Assembly: GCA_963921825.1 (NCBI GenBank)
Contig: OY997588.1
Coordinates: 125,953,203-126,017,202, forward strand
Source of the DNA: Erodium maritimum
Taxonomy: Eukaryota > Streptophyta > Magnoliopsida > Geraniales > Geraniaceae
Direction: 5' to 3'
DNA length: 64,000 nt
Each line of letters opens with the position of its first letter. The first letter of the stretch is position 1. The notes beneath the pieces are model-generated. The model had not been told where the DNA came from, ran no database searches, and saw nothing but the letters and a program-made list of their open reading frames with translations. Shown one piece after another: positions 47,447 through 60,017 of the stretch. Position numbers and translations under genes: made by a program.

Positions 47447-50400
47447 ATGGTACGTATGTTTATTTGATAAATTTTGTTCCTCTTGTTGTGTATATCGATC
47501 TATTTATTAGATATTGTGTTCAATAGTTGTTAGTATTGACTGTGTATCAGGATATTGATAAGAGTTGGATGACTTTCAGTAAGTACGATCCGAAGTTTAT
47601 GGAAGGGGTAGCGGTTTTTATCGAATATATACAGACAAATTTCCCTAATATTGAATCACACAGGTGTCCGTGCGGTAGTTGTCTTAACGCATTTTACCAG
47701 ACTGTGCCGGATATATATATATGCATTTGATTCGGAACGGAATGATGAGGGGGTACGATGTGTGGATTTTTCACGGTGAAAAATTTAACATGCCTATGTT
47801 AACAGAAGTAATGAGTAGTAGTAGAAGAAGTTGGGACACTGGAGGTTCATCAAGTAACGCAAATGTATTAGTGAATGAAGAGCACCGAAGCGATCCAGTA
47901 ATTATGGAGTATATGGACGATGTGTTCCCATTTCGATGTGGGGGACAAATGGATGAATTGGTACAGGATGACGATGAAATTGCGGATGTTGACAGGTCGA
48001 TTGCGCAAGAAGCGGCAGACAACTACACAAAGTTATTGAAAGAGCATAAAAAACAGCTGTACAAAGGCGCGACAACGGATAGGTTGACGGTTATCATGGA
48101 GTTGATGGCTCTGAAGGAGAAATATCAATTGTCGAATGAAGCATTCACTGCGTCTTGTGTGTTGCATAAAGCATTGTTTCCGGATGAGAATCATTACCCG
48201 TCTTCATTCAAAGAGGCAAAGAGTGTTTTGAAGAGTGTCGGGATGGGTTACAAGACTTACCATGCATGTGAAAATGGTTGTATCTTATTCGATGGACCTA
48301 ATGCGAAAGATGATGTGTGTTACAAATGTGATTCATCTTGCTATGAGAAGCTCGTCGGAATGCGAAAACCAAAGGCTAAGAAAACTGTTAGATATTTCCC
48401 AATTATTCCACAGTTGCAGAAATTGTACAGTTCACCTGATATTGCAAAGCAAATGCAATGGCATGGTAGTGAGGAAAGAAGGATCGACCCGGATAAGATG
48501 ACTCACCCAGCTGACGGGGAAGACTGGTTGGACTTCGATAGGACGTGGCCTCGTTTTGGATCTGAAGCTGCCAATGTACGTCTTGCATTGGCAACTGACG
48601 GGTTTAGTCCGTTTGGTGTAAATGTTGTCCCTTATAGTGTGTGGCCCGTTGTAGTTATCCCTTACAATTTACCTCCAACCTCGTGCATGAAGAAAGAATT
48701 TAACAGCTTAACGCTGTTGATTTCCGGCCCTAAGTCGCCTGAGAAGTGCATAAATGTTTTAATGAGACCGTTGATTGATGATTTGAAAAATTTGTGGTTC
48801 GAAGGGGTTGTAACCTTTGATGCAGCCAACAATCGAACGTTCAAGATGCGAGCGGCGGTTTTATCGACTATTAGTGACTTTCCCGGTTTGGGAATGTTGG
48901 GAGGCATTCAGACGAAGGGTTATTAGGCTTGTCCAATATGCCTGGATGATCTCGAAGGATTTCACAGTCATAATAGGACGTACTACGTAGGAGCACAGAA
49001 GGACTTGCCAGAGAATCATGCATTACAGAAAAATAAAAAAATCAACGGGAAACGGGAGATGAAAAAATCCCGCCCTGAAAAGAGTGGGTATGAAATATAT
49101 GAAGAAATATCGGACATTCAGTTTCCCGAACTGTCGTTACATCCAAAGTTTACTCAGAAGAACAAAGCCGGCCAGAAAAGGTTGTGTTGGACACATGAGT
49201 CGATATTTTGGGAACTCCTGTATTGGAAATCTTTGCATACAAGGCACGCATTGAACGTGATGCATACTGGAAAAAATGTGTGCGACAATCTTATTGGAAC
49301 GCTTTTTAACTTGCCTAGGAAAACAAAAGATGATTTGAAAGCCAGACAAATGTGGGAGGAATTGGGTGTGCATAAGGATCTATGAGCCAAAACAACGGGC
49401 AACAAGACTTTCATGCCTTATGCCGACTACACGATCAAGCCTGAGAAACGTGGTGAAGCGCTTGATAAGGTTACAAATATAAGGTTTCCATCGGGCTATG
49501 CGGGATCCTTGAAAAACAAGATAAGCGTGAAGGATAAGAAGTTTTTTGGGCTTAAAACACACGACAATCATGTTTTGCTGCAACGTATTCTTCCCATCAT
49601 TGTACACCTTTATGTGGCACCGCACGTAGCCACCGTGATATGTGAGCTTGCAAATTTCTTTCAGTCTCTCTGTGCAAGTGAGATTTCAAAGAAGAAGCTA
49701 AAAGAGATGCAGGTTGATATTGTATTGATTCTCAGTAAGTTGGAAATGATATTCCCTCCGCCGTTCCACACGATCATGGTGCATTTATGTAAACATCTCC
49801 CATCTCAAGTACTGCAAACCGGTCCTGTCCACAATACTTGGATGTTCTCGACGGAACGTGAATTGAGGTACTACAAAAAATGGGTGCGCAACCACCGATA
49901 CCCAGAGGGTTGCATTGCAGAATCGTATATCAATCATCAATGTGCGACGTTCATCAATTTGTACCTCGATAAACGAGCCATGGATCCGGAGACCCCAGAT
50001 AAATGGGGCATTTCAATTGTTTCCAAACATGTGCTTCCAACTATTCAGATATGGGAGCCCTTGTTAACAAAGGAATTTGTGCGTATCGCTCATTGGACCG
50101 CTATGCAGAATGCTGAAGAATTCAGGTCCGAGATGATTGATTTCAAAGAGGATTATGAGACGGAATACCTAGGGTCAACCGATTTACAACACTGAATTGG
50201 AACATTTTGCTCAATGTTCAAGGAAACCGTAAGTTCAATATCAGCTAAACGTGTAGTCCTATATATATAAATAAACATATATTTATCAATGTGTATATAT
50301 TACTAATAACTGTAAGCACAAATTCCCAGATGGAATCGTATCCCGATGACGATCAACAATATACGACATCAAAGGCTCTGAGTCGTTACGTGCAGAGAGT

Positions 50401-51052
50401 AAATTATTATGCGCAATGTTATGTACACGGTGTGAAATACTTGTCCGAACAGCGCGATAAAGGAATAAGCTCACAGAACAGTGGTGTGATGCTTAATGCA
50501 GAGGGCGGTGTAGCTTATTACAGTGTGTTGTTATACGTCGTTGAGCTTATGTACACTGGACAGATGCCAGTTGTTTTGTTTTACTGTCGATGGTATCATC
50601 TAAATTCCGTGAAAGTAGATGATGGTTTGATATCCATAAATACCAACACAAATGCATATCGCGACGATCCATTCTGTCTAGCAACCATGACCAAACAGGC
50701 AAGTTGCATTAGTTGTATATAGTAATGTACTTCATTGTTGGATGTGTTACTAATTATTTAATGTGCATAACAGATATTCTACATCGATGACCCGAAAATG
50801 GGTGGAGGGTATAAGATCGTGAACAAGGTTGCCCCAAGAGGACTATTCATCTCGGCAAATTGTTTGCCATCCATTTCGTTCGAGGTTGACGCTCCTTACC
50901 AAGAGTCTGAGCCTGAAACTGCACTTCTTGTAGCGGAACTAAATGTGCTACCCCATTATGATGGCGGTGTCCAAGAGGTACATGATGTGGACGATAACGA
51001 CAAGAATAGTGAAGATGACTACGAAGATCATGGATACAACAATACTTCTTGA
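47447..51052 (+). pseudogene. CACTA transposase (Transpos_assoc, tnp2, DUF4218/DUF4216 regions), degenerate
   Basis: The ATG (47447-47449) is the last codon of exon 1; an intron (47450-47550) follows, and exon 2 reads DIDKSWMTFSKYDPKFMEGV with CPCGSC, the Transposase-associated domain. A frameshift lies in an (AT)n run near 47715. The tnp2 core (48.3-49.4 kb) has WHGSEERRIDPDKMTHPADG, LALATDGFSPFG and VTFDAANN. Stops interrupt it at 48924-48926 and 49383-49385. A DUF4218-like part (49.5-50.0 kb, LRYYKKWVRNHRYPEGCIAE) follows, further frame damage lies near 50195-50215, and then a DUF4216-like part (50330-50698 and 50774-51052). Tnp2-family proteins cut and join the ends of CACTA elements. This copy cannot encode a full protein. 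Confidence 0.85.
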
Positions 51053-51141
51053 CCGCCCCCCAGGCCCTTCGAGCGCAACCATGCGCATCTGGTGGAACCA
51101 CCCAAGACTCCACCCAAAATACAACGGCTCGGGCACCTACA

Positions 51142-52856
51142 ATGCGGGGCCTTCGAGACTGCGAGTCTCCTTCTCCCGGTTGTAGTGAGGCAGCCCCTTC
51201 TCCCGGTGGTAGTGAGGCAGCATCTACCACCAACCGGGAAAATGTCCTGAGCATTCGTTCCCAAAAACTAGTGGAGGACGATGAAGATGTGGCTGTCATG
51301 CTGTCCGGAGGAGAGGTGGCCTCCACCATAACAAAAACCAAGACGGGGAAGCGAGGTATTGTGACCAACAAGAACCTCCACCGTAGGCTCAAGGATCTGG
51401 CTCCGCTAGGGGGAAAATTTACCTTGGGCCATAACGGTAAACACCTGACAGGGACGCTTGAGAGGGAGGATGCCGTACGGGTGATTGGGTCCATAGTGCG
51501 GACTTACATCCCCATGGGCCAGACGTTCTTCCATGAAGTTCCTGAAAGTGCTAAGGAGGTTATGTTATATCAGCTCAGCGTAAGTACATTACCTTTTCGC
51601 ATTCATTGATTCATTTAATTATTTCTTATATAATTACTAATCCTGTTGTTTTTATTTTCTCAGATGTTGTACGAGTTCGAAACCGGACCACACTTTACCA
51701 AGCTTCTGGATTTTGTCATGGAAACGGCATCCAGTCGCTACCGTGAATGGAAGTATGAAATCCATGAGTGGATCCTCAAGATGGAGCCGAAGTACAAAGA
51801 CCCCGATCACCCCGATGCTGAGATACACATACCCACACCACTGGAGTTCCTTGAACGCGAGGAGCAGTTCCGTTGGCTTTGCAGGCACTTCAAATCAGAG
51901 GACTTCAAAGTAAGTACTTTATTATTGTGTTTGGTAAATTCTGTAAAGTATTACTCACGAGTTATCAATAATTAGTTTCGAATTAGAGTGTATTATAATT
52001 GTTTACCATCTGATTTGTTTATTGTAGAAATTGAGCGACAATGGGAAGGCCTCTCGAGCACAGAACCTGACTGCACACCACGGGGGTAGTATGCCGCTCG
52101 CAAAACGGGTCAAACGGTTTCTTGCCAAATCCTCCCTCCTTCCACGCTGCGACGCCTATGTCAAGGTCTACACAAAGGAAAATGACCTCAACAAGGAGAA
52201 CGTGAAAAGAGCGGTATATCTTGTTTTAAATTTATTGCATAACTTATTATTAAGGTAATAAGATTATTGGTTTTTCTTTCCTGTATCGTATAAAACTTTA
52301 AATTATATTGGTGTTTTATGTATCTCAGGCACATGCAAAATCTGTTGTGGATGAGGCCTGTGAGCGGTTATCGCAGTCACAGGTGACGGAGTGCGAGGGT
52401 TCATCGCCTACTGTGCCGAAGGCATTGACTTTGGAGGAAGAGCTCCCCCTCATCCAGATTATCACGGGTAAACACCAGAAGGGCAGACTCCAATCAGGCA
52501 TCGGGAAGGCGGTCAAGCTCCCAACCCAACGGGATGTGGGAGCCAGTGGGTGCTCGAGTGCGCGTTCAGTCAGCTCGTCTGAGGAGCTAGAAGACCTGAA
52601 GACTCGCTTGGCTGATCAACAGGCTGAGTTCGCTCGGAAATTGCAGGAGCAACGCCGGTTGATGGAGGAGCAGCGCCTAGAAATGGAGTCCAGGATTGCT
52701 GCCCAAGCTGCTGAACAAGCTCAATTCTGGGAGTTGTTCAACTCTTGGGCTTCCACTCAGCAGAACACCATCGTGCCTTCTTCTGTCAGACCGTCAGCGA
52801 CTCCTACATCAGCGACTCCGGCTTTAGAGACCCCGCCATCAGCCCCGCCATCTTGA
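51142..52856 (+). CDS. TNPA-like CACTA protein (Transposase_24/En-Spm family), apparently open
   Basis: Exons 51142-51579, 51664-51909, 52028-52213 and 52329-52856 join in one frame with GT-AG introns, about 465 aa from the first in-frame ATG; the true start is uncertain. Blocks typical of the family follow: KHLTGTLEREDAVRVIGSIV, SRYREWKYEIHEWILK, LCRHFKSEDFKKLSDNGKAS, NLTAHHGGSMPLAKR. The C-terminal part has a coiled coil (LKTRLADQQAEFARKLQEQR) and a Pro/Thr/Ala-rich end (SATPTSATPALETPPSAPPS). In related elements this protein binds the subterminal repeats and brings the ends together. It is less damaged than the transposase beside it. Confidence 0.75.
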
Positions 52857-53102
52857 CCTTAGTCAGTCCTCCCCTTTTTCCTATGAACATTATGTTATTT
52901 GGATACCTGAACTGATAACTTTTTATGTTTTGTGCACTGATAAACTTATTTAGAACTACTATATTTGATAATGTCGGTTGAATGTTTGGTTGCCGTGTTT
53001 ATGGTTTTTATGTGCTTGCTGTTATTATTGTTTGGATGGTACAGGAACAGGTACATTTTACTGCACGGTTGGGTGCATGAATTTTGAAACATTTTTTTTT
53101 GT

Positions 53103-53690
53103 TTTTCTACTCAAACTTGGCTGACGGATACAAGCATCTACATCCGTCGGACAGGTTTAGACCTGGCCGACAGATAGCACCCGTCGGCAGGGTGTTAAAC
53201 CTAGCCCGACATATTGCACCCGTCGGCAGGGTTGAAGTCTTGCCTGACGGATGTCACCCGTCGGCATGGTCTAAAAACTTGCCTGACGGGAAAGACCCGT
53301 CGGCATGGTGTCAACACTTGCCTGACGGGAGTGATACGACTGCCAAGATTTCCCACCTTGCCGACGGGTATTACCCGTCAAGCAAGCCATAACACCCTGC
53401 CGACGGGTATCATCCGTCAGGCAAGAAGTCACGCCTTGCCGACGGGTCCGATATGTCGGCCAGGTGGACATTCCTGCCTGACGTATGATACCCGTCGGCA
53501 GGGTCACCGAAGTAGACTGACGGATCGAATCCGTGACTAAGGTGATGGTTTTTGGCTGACGGATAGGATCCGTCGGGCCATTGTTCAGCCTACCGATGGA
53601 TTGTTGCATCCGTCGGCCAAATACTTGGCCGACGGATAAGCTAACCTGGGAGATGGATCTGATCCGTCACCCAGGTCAAGATCAGCAGTA
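53103..53690. repeat. Right subterminal palindromic repeats of the CACTA element
   Basis: About fifteen units of 'GCCGACGGAT/GTNNNACCCGTCGGCAGGG' type, inverted and direct. They resemble the left subterminal units, but the core is more often GACGGGT...ACCCGTC here. The difference between the two ends is normal in CACTA elements. Confidence 0.8.
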
Positions 53691-53696
53691 GTGTAA

Positions 53697-55063
53697 CACG
53701 GTGTCTTTAGGTGACTGACTGTTTGGCCCAAAGGTTTGTCCTGATCTTCCCCCTACCCTCTTTTATGGGCAACATTATGAAACCACAACCCATCTTCTAA
53801 TTCATTACTCGTTCGCCAACGCTTACTAGAACAGTCATGGATTGGTAGGTACATGTCACCAATGAAGGCTCGGGGGAGGATATCACTACCATCATTCTCT
53901 AGTTATGGAAATTTGAAGAGTCCAAAATTCTTGGCTATTGAATGACATTACCCCCACAATGATCAAAATGAAAATAACAGTTAGGTAGAATGGAATAGCG
54001 TGGACATAGTCCATATCATGGCCCAAAGCTCCGATCTACTCCCCTCGATTAAAGGTGAGCGCTCAATAGCTTGATGGGCCAAATTGTGATCAACGTGGAC
54101 ACCGCTATTTTTTTGGACACTCAAACCTCGGGATGAGGCCTCATCTACCGCACACATTCAGGCCAAACCTGGAATCCCGAATTGGGACCATAGTATCTCT
54201 TTGTACACCCACTATGATTGAGGCCCACGTGGTTGTCGCGACTCTCGCTTTGGCCCGTGACAGGGGATGGACCAGCGTAACCATCTGTAGTGGTGCTCAA
54301 GTAGTTCTACACCAAGTCACTCTTATCTCCGATTTGTAACATCATTCAGGACGCTCACACTCTTATTTCTTTAAACGAGGATACCAAACTCGTATTTGTG
54401 AAAAGAACTGCGAATAATGTCGCTCATTAGTTAATGTGTAATGCTTATTCTTTGTTTGTTCTCATGTGGTCCGTTTGCCTTATGTCGAATGCACTTAAAT
54501 ATATTGTCATGTTTGATAATTAATAAACCTCTATTCTCGCTCAAAAAAAAAAATCTGAAATGGAATCCATGGCAAAAGAAGTACATTGATTTAAAATTAA
54601 AAATGCATAATGTATTTTTAATATAATATAATTATATGTTTTAGATTTTTAATTATGTTTATTATTGCTTGAAGATATGCCACAATAAAAAATACAAGTT
54701 ATACCAATAACTAAATGTAAAGTAAGTAGGGTTTCACTCGGCCTCTTAGGGTTTCACGTCTCTTATCCACTATTCATTCTCATTTCCGCCCCCACTGCAC
54801 CTTAGTCATGGCCTCTCCACCGCTACCTCCTTGCACTACTTGCACGCTGATCGCCCTTCGCCTGACCGTGCGTCGCCCGACAACGCCACTCCCATCTTAG
54901 TGGGGACTGTGGGTGTGTCTGTTCGGCCTCGGAAGTGATACCCATCGGTGCCCCGCATCCCTCTCCACCAAAATAGCTTACCCCTCAGCGATGAATACCC
55001 TGCCCGTGACAGCCCTCACGAATGATGCCGCCACTCTGGTGAAACGAAGCACCAGAAGACGAT
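53697..55063. other. Spacer between CACTA element and solo LTR
   Basis: Mixed intergenic sequence with no supported gene. A GC-richer portion (54720-55060) has a translatable start (ATGGCCTCTCCACCG..., about 54811) but no recognisable family and only a short open frame. The ACGAT at 55059-55063 is the left target duplication of the LTR that follows. Confidence 0.3.
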
Positions 55064-58000
55064 TGTAAAACCCCACTTATTGCAAAAGGGTAGTGTTTTG
55101 AAATCTGAAACATCAGGGTAGAAAATTACCAATTGGGTTTTGTTTAAAAGAAATTCAAAAAAAAAAGTGGATTAAAGGATGAGAGCAGGTGGGCTGGGCT
55201 GGATTTGAGCTGGACTGGGGCCCAGTTCACGGACACGAGCCCAGGCCCAGCTCACGCGTTTCCGAACGCAACCCTAGACGACGTCTTCTTCTCCTTGGTG
55301 CTGGCACGCAATCCAAGACACGCAGCCGCCTCCCTCATTTCTCTCTCTCAATCTCGTTTCTTTTCTCCACCCAGATCTCCCGACCTCACACTCCCGCACC
55401 CCATCGCCCTTTTCAACCCCGTCTCCGTGTAAACCAATCGACGTCGGCGAGCAAACGGTGCCGATAACCTTAAGGTTCGTTCCTTCTTCACCGAGCCCGA
55501 TTTCACATCGTGTTTGGGTCGGACGTTCAGCACCGGTGAGCCACACACCGTCCTTCTCTCCCACGTCTCTGAATCGCACGAAATCGAAGACTCTTTGGAC
55601 GGAAACCCTCACGACGTTGCGGATTCGAGCGAGCTCTACCGGAAATGACGTCGGCAACCTCTTCTCTTGCCAGATCTGGAACGGGATCGGCCTCTGGATG
55701 CACCACGACGATACCTCCCTCGTTCTGGTCAGTCGGACGCTCCACCGTCTCTCCCGAGCGTCGCCGGACGTCCCTTCGAGCTCGCCGCCGCCATTTCCGC
55801 AGTCGCCGGCGACCTGAGAACCAAAACCCTCGCCGGAACCTTACCGGCCTCGACACTGTCACTGGTCCGGGCCTTGGGCCTGACTAGCAACTCGGGCCAG
55901 ACGGGCCTTTAGGAGCCAGGGACGGGCCTTGGCCCAGAAGTGGGCGGGCCTTTGGGCCGGACATACTCGGGTCTGGTTCTGGGTGGGAACCAGGTCTGGA
56001 CCGGGTCCAGAGCTGGATCCGGGTCAGCTCTGGGTCTGGGTCTGGACTCGGGTTTGGGCTTGGATCCGGGTCAACCCAGTTTTAAAGAGAATCATTTTAA
56101 AATCAAGTTAATTAATTGTTTAATTAATTTAATTTGGACAATTAAAGGCAAATGACAAATGCCGGTATTGATTGGACATTTTATTTGTCAAACTTAGACG
56201 GGACTTCGCCCGAGAACAAAGACTTGGAACCAAGCTAGAAGGACGAAGATCACGCCGGGACCTGTGTGAAGAACGGAGTAGAAACTCGAGCTTGTCATCA
56301 GAGTATTATTAGAGGAAGACCACAAGGTAGGGAAAGTCCTAACTACTCGAGTATTTCAATACTATTATGCCTATTAGGTTAATAAAATCAGAAAGGTCCT
56401 AGAATTGCATATAGGATGCGAATAACTAGAAAAATCGTCTTTCAATCAATAATAACCGAAAGCGTCTAGAATGCATGCTTAGGATGAGAATAACTAGTGT
56501 AACCCACTTTCAATACTTGGGAATTGATTACTGGTAGAGAGGCCGTGATGAGCCCTCAGATTAGTTGTTGTGTTAGGATCACAAGTTTGATTGCTTAATT
56601 TGAATAAGTTAAGAGTCTAACGAAACTAGCTAAATCGTATGTTTGATTGATTGATTGAACGTTTACACGATTGGTTGATTGATTGAATGTTGAATGATCG
56701 AATGCTTGAACGGATGATCGAGTATGACTGATTGTGCCGAACGGTAAGATCAAGTGATCGATGGACCGATTTTTCGTGACAGGTAAGTATGACGGTAAGT
56801 GTAAGTGTGGACATGAATTTCGTGTGGTGTGTATTGATGAACGTGTATACTTCCAGGAGTGATGCTTAAGTGAATGTCCTTGATGTGTTGTAGTGAAAGT
56901 GTGATTCGATAAGCGTTGGTTGGTTGATGTGTTGTAATGTGTTTCCTTTATTCTTGTTCTTGAGATGTTTGCTTGTTCGGTTCGGTACTACACCAGGGGG
57001 GGGGGGGGTAATCCGGTGGTGTTGTGGTGGTTGGAGTTTGACAGATTCTTCGTTGATAATGGTTGAGTGTTAGAGTTTGACAGATTCTTCGTGATAATGG
57101 TTGAGTGTTGGAGTTTGACAGATTCTTTGTGATAATGATTGGTTATTGGAGCCTGAGGGCATTGGTTATTGGACCTTACGGGGCATTGATTATTGGAGCC
57201 TGAGGGCATTGGTTACTGGAGATGGACTTTACGGGACAGTTGGATGGATTACTCTATGAGAAACGGTTACTGTGGATTCACCCAAGTGTATGCGTCCTAC
57301 GGGAGCACTACCTTTGTTCCCTATGACATATGGTCCTTTGGAGGCATTTCCGAGAATCCCGACGATGAGTGTTTCTATGGGATGGTTTCTGGTGCCCCGA
57401 TGTATGTGCCTCCTCTAGACCGAGGGAAAATATGATATGATATGGGTACTCTGGTGGATCGGGATATGGGAACCGATGTGATCCCAGAATCTACCCATGG
57501 ATCGGAGGCTTGAGAAAGCGAGTGGTGGGCGTGATATCATTTATTCCCACTTTAGTAGTCAAGATTCGTTTATAGTATTTCCATGGAATCTTTTAAGTTA
57601 CTGTTATCTCTGGAAAAGCAATACTATTTTATTACACTGATTCAATAACATTTCATTGATTAATAGTATTCACTCGTTCCCAGTTGTGATGATTTTCTAT
57701 TTTAATATAATGTTCTCTATTTATTATCTGGGAAGTTATCGTTATCCTTATGAATGCGCTGTTGTTGTTGTTGCTTTTTATTTGTTTATTATATCTTTTG
57801 GTGTAAGGGTTTTAAGCACTTTTGTGACATCAAACTAAAGTAGTTTTATTGTTAAACTTGGAGGCTAAAGTTGTTTACGATTTTCCCTACTGAGCGTAAG
57901 CTCACCCCTATTTGTTTATTTATTGTGTGGACAGGTGTACTTGAGATATGGGGAATTCGAGGCTCGGGAGCTTCCGGATGTCTTGAGGGTTGTATTAGAG

Positions 58001-58207
58001 ATGTGTTGGTCCACATTGTTGAACTTTATTTACCTTATGTTACTTGTCAAGTTTTGACACTATATTTGAAATTTTGGATTAAATTATTGAGAAATATTTT
58101 GGACTCGCTTTCAGCTTTAAAAGAGTTTATTACAGTTTTACTACTTTTATCTCAATTGTTTCAGGTCACGTCTCGAGTCCGGCCAAAACCGGATTTAGGG
58201 CGTGACA
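55064..58207 (+). mobile_element. Solo LTR of a large Gypsy-type retrotransposon
   Basis: It begins TGTAAAACCCC and ends GGGCGTGACA (TG...CA), with a perfect 5-bp duplication ACGAT at 55059-55063 and 58208-58212. No internal gag-pol region is present. At 3,144 bp it is long, as in the Tekay/Del-like lineage of Ty3/Gypsy elements, though lineage is inferred from length and the 3' end only. A solo LTR arises when recombination between the two LTRs deletes the body. Orientation is assumed from the ends. Confidence 0.75.
57030..57225. repeat. Tandem repeats inside the solo LTR
   Basis: Two families of short tandem units: 'ttggagtttgacagattcttcgtgataatggttgagtg' (about three copies, 57030-57140) and 'ggagcctgagggcattggttattgg' (several copies, 57148-57220). 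A long G run lies just before (about 56997-57008). Tandem arrays like this are common in long LTRs. Confidence 0.6.
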
Positions 58208-58212
58208 ACGAT

Positions 58213-59085
58213 ACCTTGATTCTCTACTGGATTCCATATGGCGCAATGTAGTCACCGGATAGCCCCTTGAGACATCTCATGTCGGCTTCTCCACCATTGG
58301 TCGCCCATCACGGAGGAATCCAATACCTTTCGTGGCCCCATTGCAGCGATAAATGGGAAGTGAGACCAACCGAGCATAGAGGAGCAACCCAAGGATTCTA
58401 CCTACACCTGGTCGTGATCCCAACACACCACACCGTGTCCCGCCTTGAGTGGATTTCCACCCATGGAAACTATCCATCAAGATGAGGTGGTGATAGAGGA
58501 AGAACTCGACATCCTTTGACCATTGTGGATCGGTCTGAAGGCACCCAAACCTCGTCTCATGCTATTATGTATCTGGACAACTGTGGACGTGTTTCCTCGT
58601 ATATACCCCCACACGTACATAGTGAACAAAGAGGACCCTTCCGGGTTCGTTGAGGAGATGTGGGGATTCGAGGATCGCATGACGAGTGACAAGGAATGCA
58701 ATACCCCCAACCCACAGAGCAGTCAACATATGCAAGATATTGTGGTAACCTATCCAGTGGATTTGGCCTCGATGAGGCTTTAGCGAGGCCAGCTAAGTCT
58801 TGTTGGTTCAAATGAAAACCTTTAGGCATTATAGGGTGTCTCAGATGAGCTACACCCCGACTCTCGGGGACGACTAACAATTGTCTCCCAACCTCCTCTT
58901 CTCCTTCGTAGACTGTTCGAATGACTACCACGACATGACATATATGCTTGAATCGAGACAAGGAGAGATTTCAGGATCTACTATGCTACTTACGGAATGA
59001 ATAGAGAACCACCCCTACTATTTTGATTGGCACAACATGTATTTTTATATAGGTTTAATATTTCGGCCGTCACCAAAACCCAATT
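58213..59085. other. Intergenic DNA right of the solo LTR
   Basis: Mixed composition. Several short open frames exist on both strands (such as 58267-58485 on + and 58557-58961 on -), none with a recognisable domain. Probably old transposon-derived sequence that the solo LTR inserted into. Confidence 0.3.
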
Positions 59086-59710
59086 TTTTTTTGAAATGAG
59101 AAAGAAGTATTGTATTAAGATTTCATATCATGCTTACACGAATGGACATAACAGTCCCGAATACCAGATTTTTGTCCCAACCGGCCGTAGCCCGTCGGGC
59201 GCACATGGTTCCAAACATATAGTCTGCTTTGTTTCGCAGATCCGACCTCAAGAGTTCTTCGATCCAACGTTACAATATGATAATAAACCAAATTCCTAAA
59301 CTTATGTAGCCAAAAGATTATTCGATCTAAAACAGTGAAACCTTCTAAAGAATCAACCTTTAGTGCGGATTCCCCGAGACCTCCCTGCTGCAAAGGATTG
59401 TTCGGGGTTGAGAGTCCCGATTTTGGGTGCCTGTGAAATAGGTCCCAAACTACCGTTCCTCCTCCCAGATCCCAGATCCATCGAGGGAGTAGTCCCATGC
59501 CGGCGAGGGGTGACCCTGGGCGGTACCGCTGCAGATAGAAGACGGCGCGTGGAGCCCATATTCCGGAGAACGTCAGGGGAGCCACGGTGGCTATTGGCTT
59601 GAAGGCGGGGCCCGTCCGGCGATGCAGGAATGGTAGCGCGAGACGAGGGAGAGACCGTGGAACGGATTGAACGATGGGCGGTGACCTGCGGAGGTAGACC
59701 GGCTGCAAAA
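59086..59710 (-). repeat. Poly(A)-tailed retroelement fragment (LINE-like)
   Basis: On the minus strand it ends in 'cttctttctcatttc' followed by a short poly(A) run (59087-59096 on +), as in plant LINE 3' ends. The body (59340-59710) is GC-rich with a long open frame to 59807 that has no domain I recognise. The proline- and arginine-rich translation argues against a host protein. It is probably a 5'-truncated or chimeric LINE insert. Confidence 0.4.
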
Positions 59711-60017
59711 AAAGACAAAAACAAAAAAGTAACACCCATAAATGGGTAGAATGGACCCTGACTAGGGTAGAAAAGCACTTTGAGGTAGGAGCTTCAAGAG
59801 TTTCCATGATGGAGAAAGGAGGGATGAGAGGAGGCTGCGCAGGGGTTTCCCATTCTTCTTTTGTAGTTTCTTTTGAATAAAAGTTCTTCTTTTCTGGTTA
59901 TTTTTACGATTGTATGTTCGTTTGATTTCTAAATATAATAAAATGCTAAAAAATAATGTGAAGTGTAAAGTAAAAAATTGTGATAAGAAAACAAACATAA
60001 TTATAGAAACAAATATT

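Larger units (their letters stand above)
44095..53693 (+). mobile_element. CACTA (En/Spm) DNA transposon, 9.6 kb, with TAA target duplication
   Basis: The left end CACTACTGCAGAAATC and the right end, inverted (CACTACTGCTGATC), share the CACTACTGC terminal repeat. TAA flanks both sides (44092-44094 and 53694-53696), matching the 3-bp target duplications of this superfamily. Subterminal regions hold many palindromic repeats. Genes inside are a tnp2-type transposase and a Transposase_24/TNPA-like gene on +, and small unknown ORFs on -. The transposase has several disabling changes, so this copy probably cannot move by itself but may respond to a relative. Confidence 0.92.

Noticed and set aside
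50847-51494. 215-aa minus-strand open frame
   Set aside because: It lies antisense to the transposase C-terminal part and the TNPA-like gene, which have recognised domains and splice sites.
53214-53609. Open frames of 100-112 aa on both strands made of near-identical peptides
   Set aside because: They translate the CACTA subterminal repeats. The pattern reflects the DNA repeats, not a protein.
53103-53690. Regular short repeats with palindromes that resemble a CRISPR array
   Set aside because: Repeats are imperfect, nearly self-complementary and lie at both ends of a CACTA element in a eukaryotic genome. They are the element's subterminal binding sites.
59115-59807. 230-aa minus-strand open frame as a host gene
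   Set aside because: No recognisable domain, runs into a poly(A)-tailed repeat, and shows GC-driven composition. Treated as part of a retroelement fragment.
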